Shown here: piece after piece, positions 41,376-50,254 of the stretch
Layout: each line of letters opens with the position of its first letter
Position numbering within the stretch: position 1 is the first letter of the stretch
Assembly (NCBI RefSeq): GCF_000250985.1
Contig: NW_013524647.1
Coordinates: forward strand, 248,001 to 312,000
DNA: 64,000 bases
Direction of reading: 5' to 3'
From: Nematocida parisii ERTm1
Taxonomy: Eukaryota; Microsporidia
The notes under the pieces: generated by a model
Database searches by the model: none
Told to the model about the DNA's origin: nothing
Seen by the model: the letters and a program-made list of their open reading frames with translations, nothing else
Position numbers and translations under genes: made by a program

Positions 41376-41735
41376 ATTTTGGGGCATTTCCGATTATAAT
41401 ATTCTTTATTATTTGTATACGTAAATTCGGCACTTGTCTTTTTATAAATACATTAGAAGTAGTATTATAATCCAATCAAAAAATATCTGAAGAATACCTT
41501 AGTAAAATAGATAGCATAATCGTAAAGAACCCCGCGGATGGGCTAAAGTTGCTCATAATAGTTTGCTAGTATAGTGTAGAAGTATGATTTATGTATACAT
41601 AACTAACTAAATAACCCGAAATTAGATGAAATACTCCAAAACAGTATACTTAGTGCATATACTGAACAAGAAATAATAGAAAATTTAAAATGTGTTTAGC
41701 ACGTATAAAATAGTGGAGATTTTTAAAAATCAATT
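41376..41735. other. Convergent spacer with an ATAACCCGAA motif
   Basis: This ~360-base spacer lies between the 3' ends of Pelota and GWT1. ATAACCCGAA lies at 41611-41620. No gene, repeat copy or RNA was seen. Confidence 0.5.
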
Positions 41736-42965
41736 TTATTTTACCTTCTTCTTTTCAACCAATGTTGTGTGCTTTTTATACAGATATACAGGAAGACCAA
41801 AGGTTAAAAATAGATAAACAATGTTGCACATATGAGATTGCATGCGCGAATACTTTTGCCAGTCAAATATGAGGTTGCCAATTAGCACGTATAGATTAGA
41901 CAGTAAAAACAACGGATTCATCAGCCGGCTCAGTCCAGAAATAAACTCAATACTGCTTACTGTGTAGACACATGCCAGGCCGTATAACAAACACATGGGA
42001 AATACAATTGCAGCACAGCAGAAAGAAATAAAAGAAATGGAGCAGAGCCTTCTTGATGGCTCTAACACTGGAATGAACAACAAATGGATTATATGCAGCG
42101 AAGTGTAGACCGCCACTAGCTTTAAAAGCTTGCTTAGATTCGTTTGGTTCTTCTTCAGTAAGATATTCCCTACACCCTTCCCTAGAAGCAAAACTGCAGT
42201 GTACGGCATGATGGAAATAAGTCCTTCTTTATTTGCACTGAGAAGGTTGTCTCTTGCGCCAAAAAATACATACTCAACTACAGACTTTCTTGAAATGGCC
42301 ATTTCATGCAGTGCAAGTATTAAACCACTAGCTATCATTGGATTTACATGCTTGAATATTAGACTGACATTCTCTGAGAGAAGATACACGAAGTAGAAGT
42401 TAAGATGCAGGCCGTACTCAGTTGGGTCTGCGTGATACCCTGAAAGAATAACACATAGTCGAACTAACCCCATACAAATCATATAAAGCGATTTTTTCAG
42501 CCTAAACCTGTGGGAAAGAGAGGAAAGAATCCCTGCATTGACCATAAAAGCCACAACACCAAAGTCCATTAATGATATTCCAAAGTACTTGCTCTTGTAC
42601 TTGTGCAGTGGGTATATAGAAAAATCACATGCAAATATGGAAATGCAAACTAAACTGCACACAATGTATCTCAGCCCATTAATCACTAGCTGCGGCGTTT
42701 CTGTGTCTATTTTATTTGCCTGGAACGTCTTTTCTTTTCTAGCTTTCAAGAAGAAAAGAGTAACTGAGGCAGCACATAAAACCTGACCAAAAACAGGAGT
42801 AGATGAAATTGTGATTATATAGTGAATTATAGACAATCCGCATAATAAAACCCAGAAACTCTTGATTTGGAAGTAGTCTAAGATAACTAGCCAATAGACA
42901 GAGCTGGACGTGCTGTGAAGCAGTTCTGTCCGGGAGTATAGAGTAGCAGCTAAATCGGCCATCAT
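41736..42965 (-). CDS. GWT1: GPI-anchor inositol acyltransferase (GWT1/PIG-W)
   Basis: The 409-residue protein has about ten or more hydrophobic segments. Family blocks are IFACDFSIYPLHKYKSKYFG then SLMDFGVVAFMV (family: ACDFxxFPRRFAKTExYGxSLMDxGVGxFV), the LVRLCVILSGYHADPTEYGL region with the HxTEYGVHWNFFF-like continuation HLNFYFV, and ANKEGLISIMPY near 250. PIG-W acylates the inositol of GlcN-PI in the ER, an early step in GPI synthesis. It is divergent from the valyl-tRNA synthetase gene over about 33 bases. Confidence 0.92.
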   Translation of the reverse strand: MMADLAATLYSRTELLHSTSSSVYWLVILDYFQIKSFWVLLCGLSIIHYIITISSTPVFGQVLCAASVTLFFLKARKEKTFQANKIDTETPQLVINGLRYIVCSLVCISIFACDFSIYPLHKYKSKYFGISLMDFGVVAFMVNAGILSSLSHRFRLKKSLYMICMGLVRLCVILSGYHADPTEYGLHLNFYFVYLLSENVSLIFKHVNPMIASGLILALHEMAISRKSVVEYVFFGARDNLLSANKEGLISIMPYTAVLLLGKGVGNILLKKNQTNLSKLLKLVAVYTSLHIIHLLFIPVLEPSRRLCSISFISFCCAAIVFPMCLLYGLACVYTVSSIEFISGLSRLMNPLFLLSNLYVLIGNLIFDWQKYSRMQSHMCNIVYLFLTFGLPVYLYKKHTTLVEKKKVK

Positions 42966-42998
42966 AATATAAATAGAAAAATAAAAATAGAAAAATAA

Positions 42999-45747
42999 AT
43001 GGAAGAATTAAAGGCAGCACTTTCTGTTGAAACAGATGAGAGAAAGAGAGCAAAGCTAGAGAAAAAGATGAGCAAACTAGCAAAGTTCATGAGCAAAAAT
43101 GGAGATTCAGAAGAATATGCCAAAGAAGGAAAATCAAAAAGAAAAAAAGAAACTGGAATTTGAAGAGGGAGAGTTTATACCGGAAGGAGAAAAAAAGACT
43201 GTTACAAAGCTTAATGGCCAGTTCAACCCAAAGACCGTGGAGAATGGATGGTTTTCATGGTGGAACAAAGAAGGATTTTTCACTCCAGAATACAAAACCA
43301 AGGCATGTAATGGAAAGATGTTTAGTATAGTGTTACCTCCTCCAAATGTGACAGGATCTCTTCACTTAGGGCACGCTATGATGGCCTCAATTGAAGATAC
43401 ACTTGTTAGGTGGAAGAGAATGCAGGGGTACAAGACTCTCTACCTTCCTGGAACTGATCACGCAGGAATAGCAACACAGGTGGTTGTAGAGAAGTCGCTT
43501 GAGAAGCAGGGGATGTACAGGAAAGACATGACTAGAGAGGCATTTTTAGAAAAAGTATGGGAGTGGAAGAACCAGTATGGCAGCCGTATCTCAGAGCAGT
43601 TTAAGTCGCTGGGCACTAGTCTGGACTTTACTAGAGAGAAGTTTACAATGGATGCAGATGTTTCTCTAGCAGTAACAGAAGCCTTTGTTAGATTCTATGA
43701 AGAGGGTTTGATTTATCGAGGAAATAGGCTGTCCAACTGGTGTGCAAAAATACAAACCAGCTTAAGTGACCTAGAGGTGGACTACAAGATGGTTGAACCA
43801 TATGGAAAAATATTCACTGACGGGAAGGAGTATGTTGCTGGGAGAATATTTACAATTAAGTACAGTGTGGAGGTTGATGGAAAGATGGAAACAATCCATG
43901 TACAAACAACAAGGCCTGAGACTATTTTTGGCGATGTAGCACTGTGTGCTAATCCAAATGACAGCCGGTATGCCAAATTTAAGGGCAGCTCGCCTATCAA
44001 TCCACTTACACAGAAGAAGATGCAGTTTGTATTTGATGAGGCAGCTGATATGTCTTTTGGAACCGGTGTGCTAAAAATAACACCTGCCCATGATCACGTT
44101 GACTTCGAGGTAGGAGAAAAACACAATCTTGAGATGATATCTATTTTAGACATTAACAACAGAATGACAGTTGGGCCGTTTAAAGGACTTCTTAGATTTG
44201 ATGCAAGGGAAGAGACTGTAAAACTTCTCAGAGAATTGGGAGTTTTGGTGAAAGAAGAGGGCCACTCTTCAAACCTTCCAATTTGCTCAAGAACAGGGGA
44301 GGTGATAGAGCCTAGGCTTACACCACAGTGGTGGATGAACTGCCAGAAGCTTGCAAAGAAGGCGCTTGAAGCCTCGCAGTCTGGAGAGTTGAAGATTGTT
44401 CCAGAGGAGATGAACAAGACATGGGAGGGATGGCTCCTGAACATTAAAGACTGGTGCCTTTCCCGTCAGCTGTGGTGGGGGCACAGAATACCCGCGTATG
44501 CTAAGGATGGAAAGTGGTACATTGCAAGAAGTAAAGAGGAGGCAGAGAAGCAGGCAGGCGGGCCGGTTGAGCAGGAAGAAGATGTTCTCGACACATGGTT
44601 CTCCTCTGGGCTGTGGCCGTTCTCTACCCTTGGATGGCCAAATGAAACCGAAGACCTGAAGACCTTCTACCCAACATCTCTTTTAGAAACAGGAAAAGAT
44701 ATTATTTTCTTCTGGGTGGCCAGAATGGTGATGATGGGAATTGCCCTAACAGGAAAATGTCCATTCAAGATGGTTCTATTCCACAGCATAGTAAGAGATG
44801 CAAAGGGAGAGAAAATGAGTAAGAGTAAAGGGAATGTCATTGACCCAGTTGATGTTATATCCGGCACCACTCTAGAAAACCTTCTGTCCAAGCTGAAGAC
44901 AGGGAATCTGTCCCAGAATGAGGTGGAAAAGGCAACGGACAGTATAACACAGGAGTATCCAGCAGGAATTGAAGCATGTGGAAGTGATGCTCTGCGATAT
45001 GCGCTTCTTTCCAGTGCTTCTCTAGGGCGGGATGTAAACCTAAGCATTGATAAAGTTCTAAGCTGCAGGCGATTCTGTAACAAGATATGGAATGGAATGA
45101 AGTTCGCACTTTCACAGAAGCCAGGAGAAGGCAATGAAAAGGTTAAAAAGGGATCATTTGAGGATATCACAGACCGCTGGATTGAAAGCAGATTTAACAA
45201 GGCCATTGCTAGTGTAAATGGCTCTTTAGAGTCCTCTAACTTCATGAAAGCCGCAGTAGATGTGCACCAGTTTATGGTCTATGAGTTCTGTGACTTCTAC
45301 TTAGAGCTGTTTAAGGGCAGAAAGGATATATCTGGTATTAACACTCTGCGAACAGTCTCTCTTAACTTTATTAAGCTTATACACCCACTCTTCCCCTTTT
45401 TAACAGAAGAGATATATCAAGCAATGAAGAGCACCTGGGAGATAGAAGGATACACATGGATGGACTCCATTACTGTTGAAGACTACCCAGCAGCAAGCGC
45501 TGATATAGATGAGGGCAGTGAAGATTTACAACGGATTGAGTCTATCATAGAGTTCATTAAGGATGCTCGGTCTAAAATAGCCACACAAACCACTATAATC
45601 AAGGTTGTGATAAAGCTATCTAAAATAACTGAAGACTTAGCCATGCACCAAGAAACAATGAAAAAGCTAATTGGAGTTGAGATTGAATGCACCAGCACTG
45701 GCGTGTTTAATGAGTCTGCTGCTGGCATAGAGTACTCTTTAGTCTAA
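42999..45747 (+). CDS. VAS1: Valyl-tRNA synthetase, N-terminal extension in a shifted frame
   Basis: The main frame (43099-45747) encodes 882 residues. The class I signatures are PPPNVTGSLHLGHAM (HIGH) at about residue 80-94 and GEKMSKSKGNVIDP (KMSKS) near 574. An editing domain and a C-terminal anticodon-binding region follow the valine pattern (DWCLSRQLWWGHRIPAY, then DVLDTWFSSGLWPFS). A 55-codon frame from the ATG at 42999 reads like the charged N-terminal extension of eukaryotic ValRS (LEKKMSKLAKF) and runs into the main frame at an A7 run near 43145. I therefore take 42999 as the likely start, with a one-base excess at that run. If not, translation starts at 43099. Confidence 0.93.
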
Positions 45748-46068
45748 TTATAGCGCATCATATAAAAACAAAAGTATAATAAATTTATGCAACTGTTTAA
45801 TATTGTGTTTAATTATTCCAGTTCTACTCAATTCATTTCCATTATTGTACAGTTATAGTGTTTGGGGCTTAAATAAACTCTCATATTATAACTGAAATAA
45901 AAATAGAAACTGGCTAATATAGGTAAATCCATATTCTATTCTTTTTGGTATTTCTTGATACACTAACAATACTGTATGACCTGAGTTTTTAATGCTTTTA
46001 CTCAGTCATATGTAAATGCAGCGAATTAAATTTATCTAGATACGAATAACTAAGAGCTATTTATTTTG
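45748..46068. other. Convergent spacer, nothing recognised
   Basis: This ~320-base AT-rich spacer lies between the 3' ends of valyl-tRNA synthetase and the TMEM33-like gene. No motif, repeat or frame of note. Confidence 0.5.
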
Positions 46069-46803
46069 CTAATTACCATGTATATGTGATGGTTTCGCAT
46101 GAACAGAACCATGTGCACCCTCATTTACTGGTATTCTTGTCTTAACATAGTTCTTTAGAGATATATATCTATCCCTAACAGAGTTTGGTACATTTGATGA
46201 TCCAACTAATCTATCTACTACTTCAATTATTTCATACACTGCGCTTTTCATTCGCGGATTAGTAGTGTACTCATACCACACCATACTAGCATAACTAACA
46301 AATACAAATAAATCTGCTGTTCCAAATATTAAATGTACTAATATTAATGGAAGAGAGAGGGCTTCAATCTTCAGAGCCAACAGGTTTACTCTGTCTTTCT
46401 GGCAAATGAGATTTTGTGCTACTCCTATGATCTGAGTCTTTTCAAATTTGTTTTTGTTCTTAATGACATATCCTGCTACAGAGAGGGTGGTCATTAGTAA
46501 AAACGGCAGCATAGGAATAACCATGCTTCGCACACTAAGAAGTGAGCATGCGACTAATAAGCATCTAAAATTGCCATCTCTCAATAGCTTCTGGATGTTT
46601 ATTGCAGAACTCTTAAAGAATATGCAGGAGCTGTACGTAACTATAAGAGATAAGCATGATACAATGTGAAGTACCCTTTTGTTAATGCCCAGACCAGTTA
46701 TTGCCTTTACAACTAGCATGCTGTAAACACACATAAAAACTGCGCTGCTCCATAGCCAAACCTGCTCAATAAGGAAGTCCTTTCCTACTGTACTCTTTTT
46801 CAT
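46069..46803 (-). CDS. TMEM33/Pom33-like ER and nuclear-pore membrane protein
   Basis: The 244-residue protein has about five hydrophobic segments and a hydrophilic tail. The pattern of FRCLLVACSLLSVRSMVIPMLP, then the block YASMVWYEYTTNPRMKSAVYEI, and VPNSVRDRYISLKNYVKTRIP matches TMEM33/Pom33 (family: YYRFLxLRYxSRRNPYxRxxF). These proteins bend ER tubules and help distribute nuclear pores. It is divergent from the eIF1A gene by 28 bases. Confidence 0.72.
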   Translation of the reverse strand: MKKSTVGKDFLIEQVWLWSSAVFMCVYSMLVVKAITGLGINKRVLHIVSCLSLIVTYSSCIFFKSSAINIQKLLRDGNFRCLLVACSLLSVRSMVIPMLPFLLMTTLSVAGYVIKNKNKFEKTQIIGVAQNLICQKDRVNLLALKIEALSLPLILVHLIFGTADLFVFVSYASMVWYEYTTNPRMKSAVYEIIEVVDRLVGSSNVPNSVRDRYISLKNYVKTRIPVNEGAHGSVHAKPSHIHGN

Positions 46804-46831
46804 TTAATGTGCAAAAGAAATTTTACAGAAT

Positions 46832-47203
46832 ATGAAGGGAAAAAGAAAAGGATGCAAAAAGAAGAACAGTTCGAATCAACCAATGGTGTTCATGGATGAA
46901 GCCGAAAAAACCATTTATGGGCAGGTAATCTGTGCGTTGGGGTCTTCCCGATTTGATGTGCTGTGCATTGACGCAATAACTAGAAAGTGCGTTCTCAGAG
47001 GAAGTATGCACAAGTCTGTCTGGGTGCAGCAGAACGACATTGTCTTGGTATCACTCGCAGATGACCAAAAAGACACTGGTTACATCTGTAAAAAGTATTT
47101 CCCATCTGAGATAAAAATACTCAGAGAGAATAACCTGATTCCAGAGAACTTTAAGCAGGAGGCAGAGGATAACCAGGCTGAGTTCCAATTTGAAAGAATA
47201 TAA
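46832..47203 (+). CDS. TIF11: Translation initiation factor eIF1A
   Basis: The 123-residue protein has a basic N-terminal tail (MKGKRKGCKKKN), the OB fold (YGQVICALGSSRFDVLCID, CVLRGSMHKSVWVQQNDIVLVSL, family: AQVxxMLGNGRxxAxCxDG and CHIRGKxRKKVWIxxxDIILVGL), and an acidic C-terminal tail. eIF1A sits in the ribosomal A site during scanning and promotes start-codon recognition. It is slightly shorter than yeast eIF1A (153). Confidence 0.96.
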   Translation: MKGKRKGCKKKNSSNQPMVFMDEAEKTIYGQVICALGSSRFDVLCIDAITRKCVLRGSMHKSVWVQQNDIVLVSLADDQKDTGYICKKYFPSEIKILRENNLIPENFKQEAEDNQAEFQFERI

Positions 47204-47648
47204 TTGGTCTATTAAAATAAAGAAGCTCTTTAGAATAACCCGAATTTATAATGACAACCCGAAATATCTCAAATAATACTTGAATTTATAAATAGAACTA
47301 TTGCACAAGATACAATGTGTAATAAAGCATCACACCAGATATAACCCGAAATTACGCATTTTTTTGCGGATTTTTTATAGAAAATTAAATCTTTATTTTT
47401 TTGAAATTCGGGTCATCAAATTAATCACCCTCTAAAGATATATATAAAGAAGATTTTATTTAAAAATAGTAGTAGATGTTTATTACTCAATTTAGATATC
47501 AGGTTATTGGGCTATATCTGATTCGGTATACACTTATATGGGAATGTGGGTGTGGCTGCCTATAATTTATGCTGATGCATTTTAGGTCACACTGTGATAT
47601 ATGCACAGTCTGTTTATTGTGACGTATGCTGATTATTTGCTCCCTGGC
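47204..47648. other. Convergent spacer with a cluster of four AACCCGAA-type motifs
   Basis: This ~445-base spacer lies between the 3' ends of eIF1A and the SWIB gene. It holds ATAACCCGAATTT at 47235-47247, ACAACCCGAAAT at 47254-47265, ATAACCCGAA at 47341-47350 and ATTCGGGTCAT at 47406-47416. No gene was found. The density here, between convergent genes, argues against a pure promoter role. Confidence 0.5.
47235..47416. promoter_or_regulatory. Cluster of TTCGGGTTAT-family words
   Basis: Four copies or near-copies lie within about 180 bases, three as AACCCGAA and one as TTCGGGT. Function unknown; transcription termination, a protein-binding site or remains of a repeat are options. Confidence 0.35.
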
Positions 47649-48773
47649 TTATTTATAGTTCTGAAGGAGCTGGTAAACACTCTCCTGTATCTCTTTCTGA
47701 GCATAGAATCCGTCATTTACATCAAATAAGTCGTCTGCAATTAAGTGAAGATCTTTTGAACTGTCTAAAATCCAGTTGGTTATGTATTCCTTTGGGCTTT
47801 CAGTGAATCTTCTTAATCCATCAATTTTCTCATTCTGCTTTTCTATTCTCAGCTGGATGTCTTCTATTTTTTTGTTTAGGATGGATATCTTGTTGTTATT
47901 CGCATATGCGTATTCTCTGGTGATTGGATCCAGCTCAGCGGTTATGTCATATGAACACTGTGACTTACTTCCAGGCTGGGTTGGAATGGGAAAGTCGAAA
48001 CTAATCATATCAATGGGGGATAACAGTTGGTTTAACCCTTGGATTATTTCTGTAAAGATCATCTCGTCCTTTTGGAATATTTGCTTGAATATATCATTGC
48101 ATACTATTATTTTGGGCCTAGCCGGATCTCTCATCTTCTGCGCTGTAATGTACTTCCAAATACCTAGAAGAATTGCTGGTTTCGTCCCTTTTTTAATTCC
48201 AATTGGCTGCGCTAAATCATCACATAGCTCAAAAATACCAGTATAGCTAATAAAGCTAATAAATAACCTGCCGTGCGATGACTTGGCAGTTGTTTTTATT
48301 TCAAACTCAGATACATCAGAGGGCGGAGCTCTGTTGTGCCACTCAAAAAATGTCTCACTTCGATCATTTGTTGTCATTTTTACTCTTTTGCTTAATGCGC
48401 CAGAAGAATCATCTCTATGCGCTTCTTGTATACCACTATTACTGCTTCCACTTAGACTAGATTCAGAATTTTCTGATAATTCAACGTACAATTTACTCAC
48501 TACAGAACCAATTGACTTTGTCTCAGTATTACTCTCTGCACTGTCTCCTGGCTGCGGCTCTTCCTTGACCTTTCCTCCAATTAGAATGAAAAGAGAATTT
48601 TCTGAAGTCTTTTCAAGTGATATGTTTATTCTTACTGTGCATATTTTCTTTATCTTTTTAAAATGAGCCTCTTCAACCGCCATCTTCTTTTGTGTAATGG
48701 TCTGGTCCAATCTCTTCTCCACCACAACTAACGATTCAAATAGTTCCATTAGTCTTTCACTCCTTTCTTTCAT
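47649..48773 (-). CDS. SWI/SNF-complex SWIB protein (SMARCD/BAF60, Rsc6/Snf12-like)
   Basis: From the ATG at 48773 the protein has 374 residues; the longer GTG-started frame is not used. The SWIB domain reads LAQPIGIKKGTKPAILLGIW then KMRDPARPKIIVCNDIFKQI and EIIQGLNQLLSPID, matching SMARCD ([52 protein letters not shown]). After it come the family's CSYDITAELD and a coiled coil, then SPKEYITNWILDSSKDL (SMARCD: DPQGFINDWLQSQCRDL). These proteins are core subunits of SWI/SNF or RSC remodelers. Confidence 0.93.
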   Translation of the reverse strand: MKERSERLMELFESLVVVEKRLDQTITQKKMAVEEAHFKKIKKICTVRINISLEKTSENSLFILIGGKVKEEPQPGDSAESNTETKSIGSVVSKLYVELSENSESSLSGSSNSGIQEAHRDDSSGALSKRVKMTTNDRSETFFEWHNRAPPSDVSEFEIKTTAKSSHGRLFISFISYTGIFELCDDLAQPIGIKKGTKPAILLGIWKYITAQKMRDPARPKIIVCNDIFKQIFQKDEMIFTEIIQGLNQLLSPIDMISFDFPIPTQPGSKSQCSYDITAELDPITREYAYANNNKISILNKKIEDIQLRIEKQNEKIDGLRRFTESPKEYITNWILDSSKDLHLIADDLFDVNDGFYAQKEIQESVYQLLQNYK

Positions 48774-48936
48774 TTTCAAAAATAAATTTACACAGAAATT
48801 AAAACCAATGGATGCAACAGCAGAATCTGTGCACACTTCAACAAAGTAAAAATCGAAATGTTTTGAGATAAGTCTGGTTTGTTCCGTATATGCATATATT
48901 CTGTTTATTGACTAGGTATATTTATTAGTTGGTATT

Positions 48937-48958
48937 TTCGGGTTATGTCGGGTTATTC
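48937..48958 (+). promoter_or_regulatory. Tandem TCGGGTTAT motif upstream of the SWIB gene
   Basis: TTCGGGTTAT is followed by a second CGGGTTATTC two bases on. It lies about 165 bases upstream of the SWIB start and 37 bases beyond the RPC5 stop, so it could serve either the promoter of the first or the 3' end of the second. Confidence 0.35.
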
Positions 48959-48994
48959 AGATTTTTGGTAATATTTGGGATATATTTCAGGTTA

Positions 48995-49828
48995 TTACAT
49001 TGTATTTTCATTATATCCCTTTAACACATACACATGGTCTTGTTTATACGCTATCTGATTAAGAAGATATGTAAATTCTTCTGATTGATCTATTAATTCA
49101 TCTTTTGTAAATGTAAATACACCATTTCCTTCCTCTATTCTCTTTAATATACTAATTAATAGAGTGGATAGGTCATTAAAGTATTCTATTTTTAATATGT
49201 ATCTGCCTAGAAAGGGAATGGTCATCTCTGATACTGCTTGGTTTATATCTGAAATAGGGCTAGTTGGATATATGTTTTTGAGTTCTGGAATGTTTACTAC
49301 TCTTGCATTATAAATAGTTTCTTTTATCTTTTCTAGCGGGATGTTTGCTATTTGTGTAGATATCGGCCTAGAAGGCTCTTGTACTACTTGCGACTCTTTA
49401 TACTCTGTCAGCTTGTACTCTACCCACGGGGTTTTGTTTACTTTTTCTACAATGTAATTAGGATTTTTCATTCTGTTTTCTAATTCATCCTGGGATTCAT
49501 TTAGCGCAAATACTTTGGTTTCCTTTTTTTCTGATAGCTTTATAGTCTCTTCTGTTTCTGGTAAAAACGGTCTTAGTTGGGTTATTGACTTTACCTGCAG
49601 CCCCACTACTTCGCTCTCTTTTATGTTTAGTATATAGTACTTGTTTATTGTGTCCCCGCTTATTCCTTTATAATTTACTGTTCCAGTTGGCTCGCTTGTT
49701 GATATTTGAACGTATTTGTCATCACATTTTGTATTTACTGTCTGTACATTTGGTACCTCTAAACTGAGTGGATACTGAAATAACAGTGCATTTTCTTGAG
49801 TATCCAAGAATACATCTAACTCCTTCAT
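48995..49828 (-). CDS. RPC37: RNA polymerase III subunit RPC5 (Rpc37)-like
   Basis: The 277-residue protein starts MKELDVFLDTQENALLFQYP, which matches the RPC5 start (EIDVYLAKSLAEKLYLFQYP). VGLQVKSITQLRPFLPETEE fits the family's LTPLHGILQLRPSF, and TPWVEYKLTEYKES fits EPWVHLHYYGLRDS. Its length is near that of yeast Rpc37 (282) and lacks the long C-terminal extension of human RPC5. Rpc37 dimerises with Rpc53 and works in Pol III termination and re-initiation. Confidence 0.8.
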   Translation of the reverse strand: MKELDVFLDTQENALLFQYPLSLEVPNVQTVNTKCDDKYVQISTSEPTGTVNYKGISGDTINKYYILNIKESEVVGLQVKSITQLRPFLPETEETIKLSEKKETKVFALNESQDELENRMKNPNYIVEKVNKTPWVEYKLTEYKESQVVQEPSRPISTQIANIPLEKIKETIYNARVVNIPELKNIYPTSPISDINQAVSEMTIPFLGRYILKIEYFNDLSTLLISILKRIEEGNGVFTFTKDELIDQSEEFTYLLNQIAYKQDHVYVLKGYNENTM

Positions 49829-50254
49829 ACGAGTGTAAATTTAGCTAAAATTATTTATATAAATAGAAGTATTCTGTACTGGTCCAGAAAGAAAAATAGT
49901 TTAATGCTAAAATATTCCAAAATATCCGATAATTATACAGTGCATTGGATTATTCGGGTTATTTATAAGATATTCTAGTCTGTTGCGGGAATTGCTCTTA
50001 ACTAGTTTTAGTAATTTAAATCTTTAAGTACTTCAAATGCAAAGCATTTCTGGATGCATATAGAGTTGTTCTCCTATTTTTATTTTGAATAGATGTTTGC
50101 TAGAGAAGCCATAGTCGTATATGCTGTATTACTACAAACTATTATACATTTTTGTTGTTATATACTATATGTAAGGCATAAATAATATTTATTTTTAATA
50201 AATCATGCATAGTTCACACTATATAAATTCCCTTTATTTCTTTATATTCATATA
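49829..50254. other. Spacer between RPC5 and UFD2 with a repeat copy
   Basis: This ~425-base region is upstream of RPC5 and downstream of UFD2. It holds TTCGGGTTATTT at 49953-49964, and a dispersed-repeat copy at 50171-50217 close to the UFD2 stop. No gene was seen. Confidence 0.5.
50171..50217 (+). repeat. Dispersed repeat copy 6
   Basis: It reads GTAAGGCATAAATAATATTT, then ATTTTTAATAAATCATGCAT, and ends AGTTCACA. It is the best single match to the right arm of the 29 kb element. It ends about 38 bases from the UFD2 stop codon, so it may lie in the UFD2 3' untranslated region. Confidence 0.6.
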
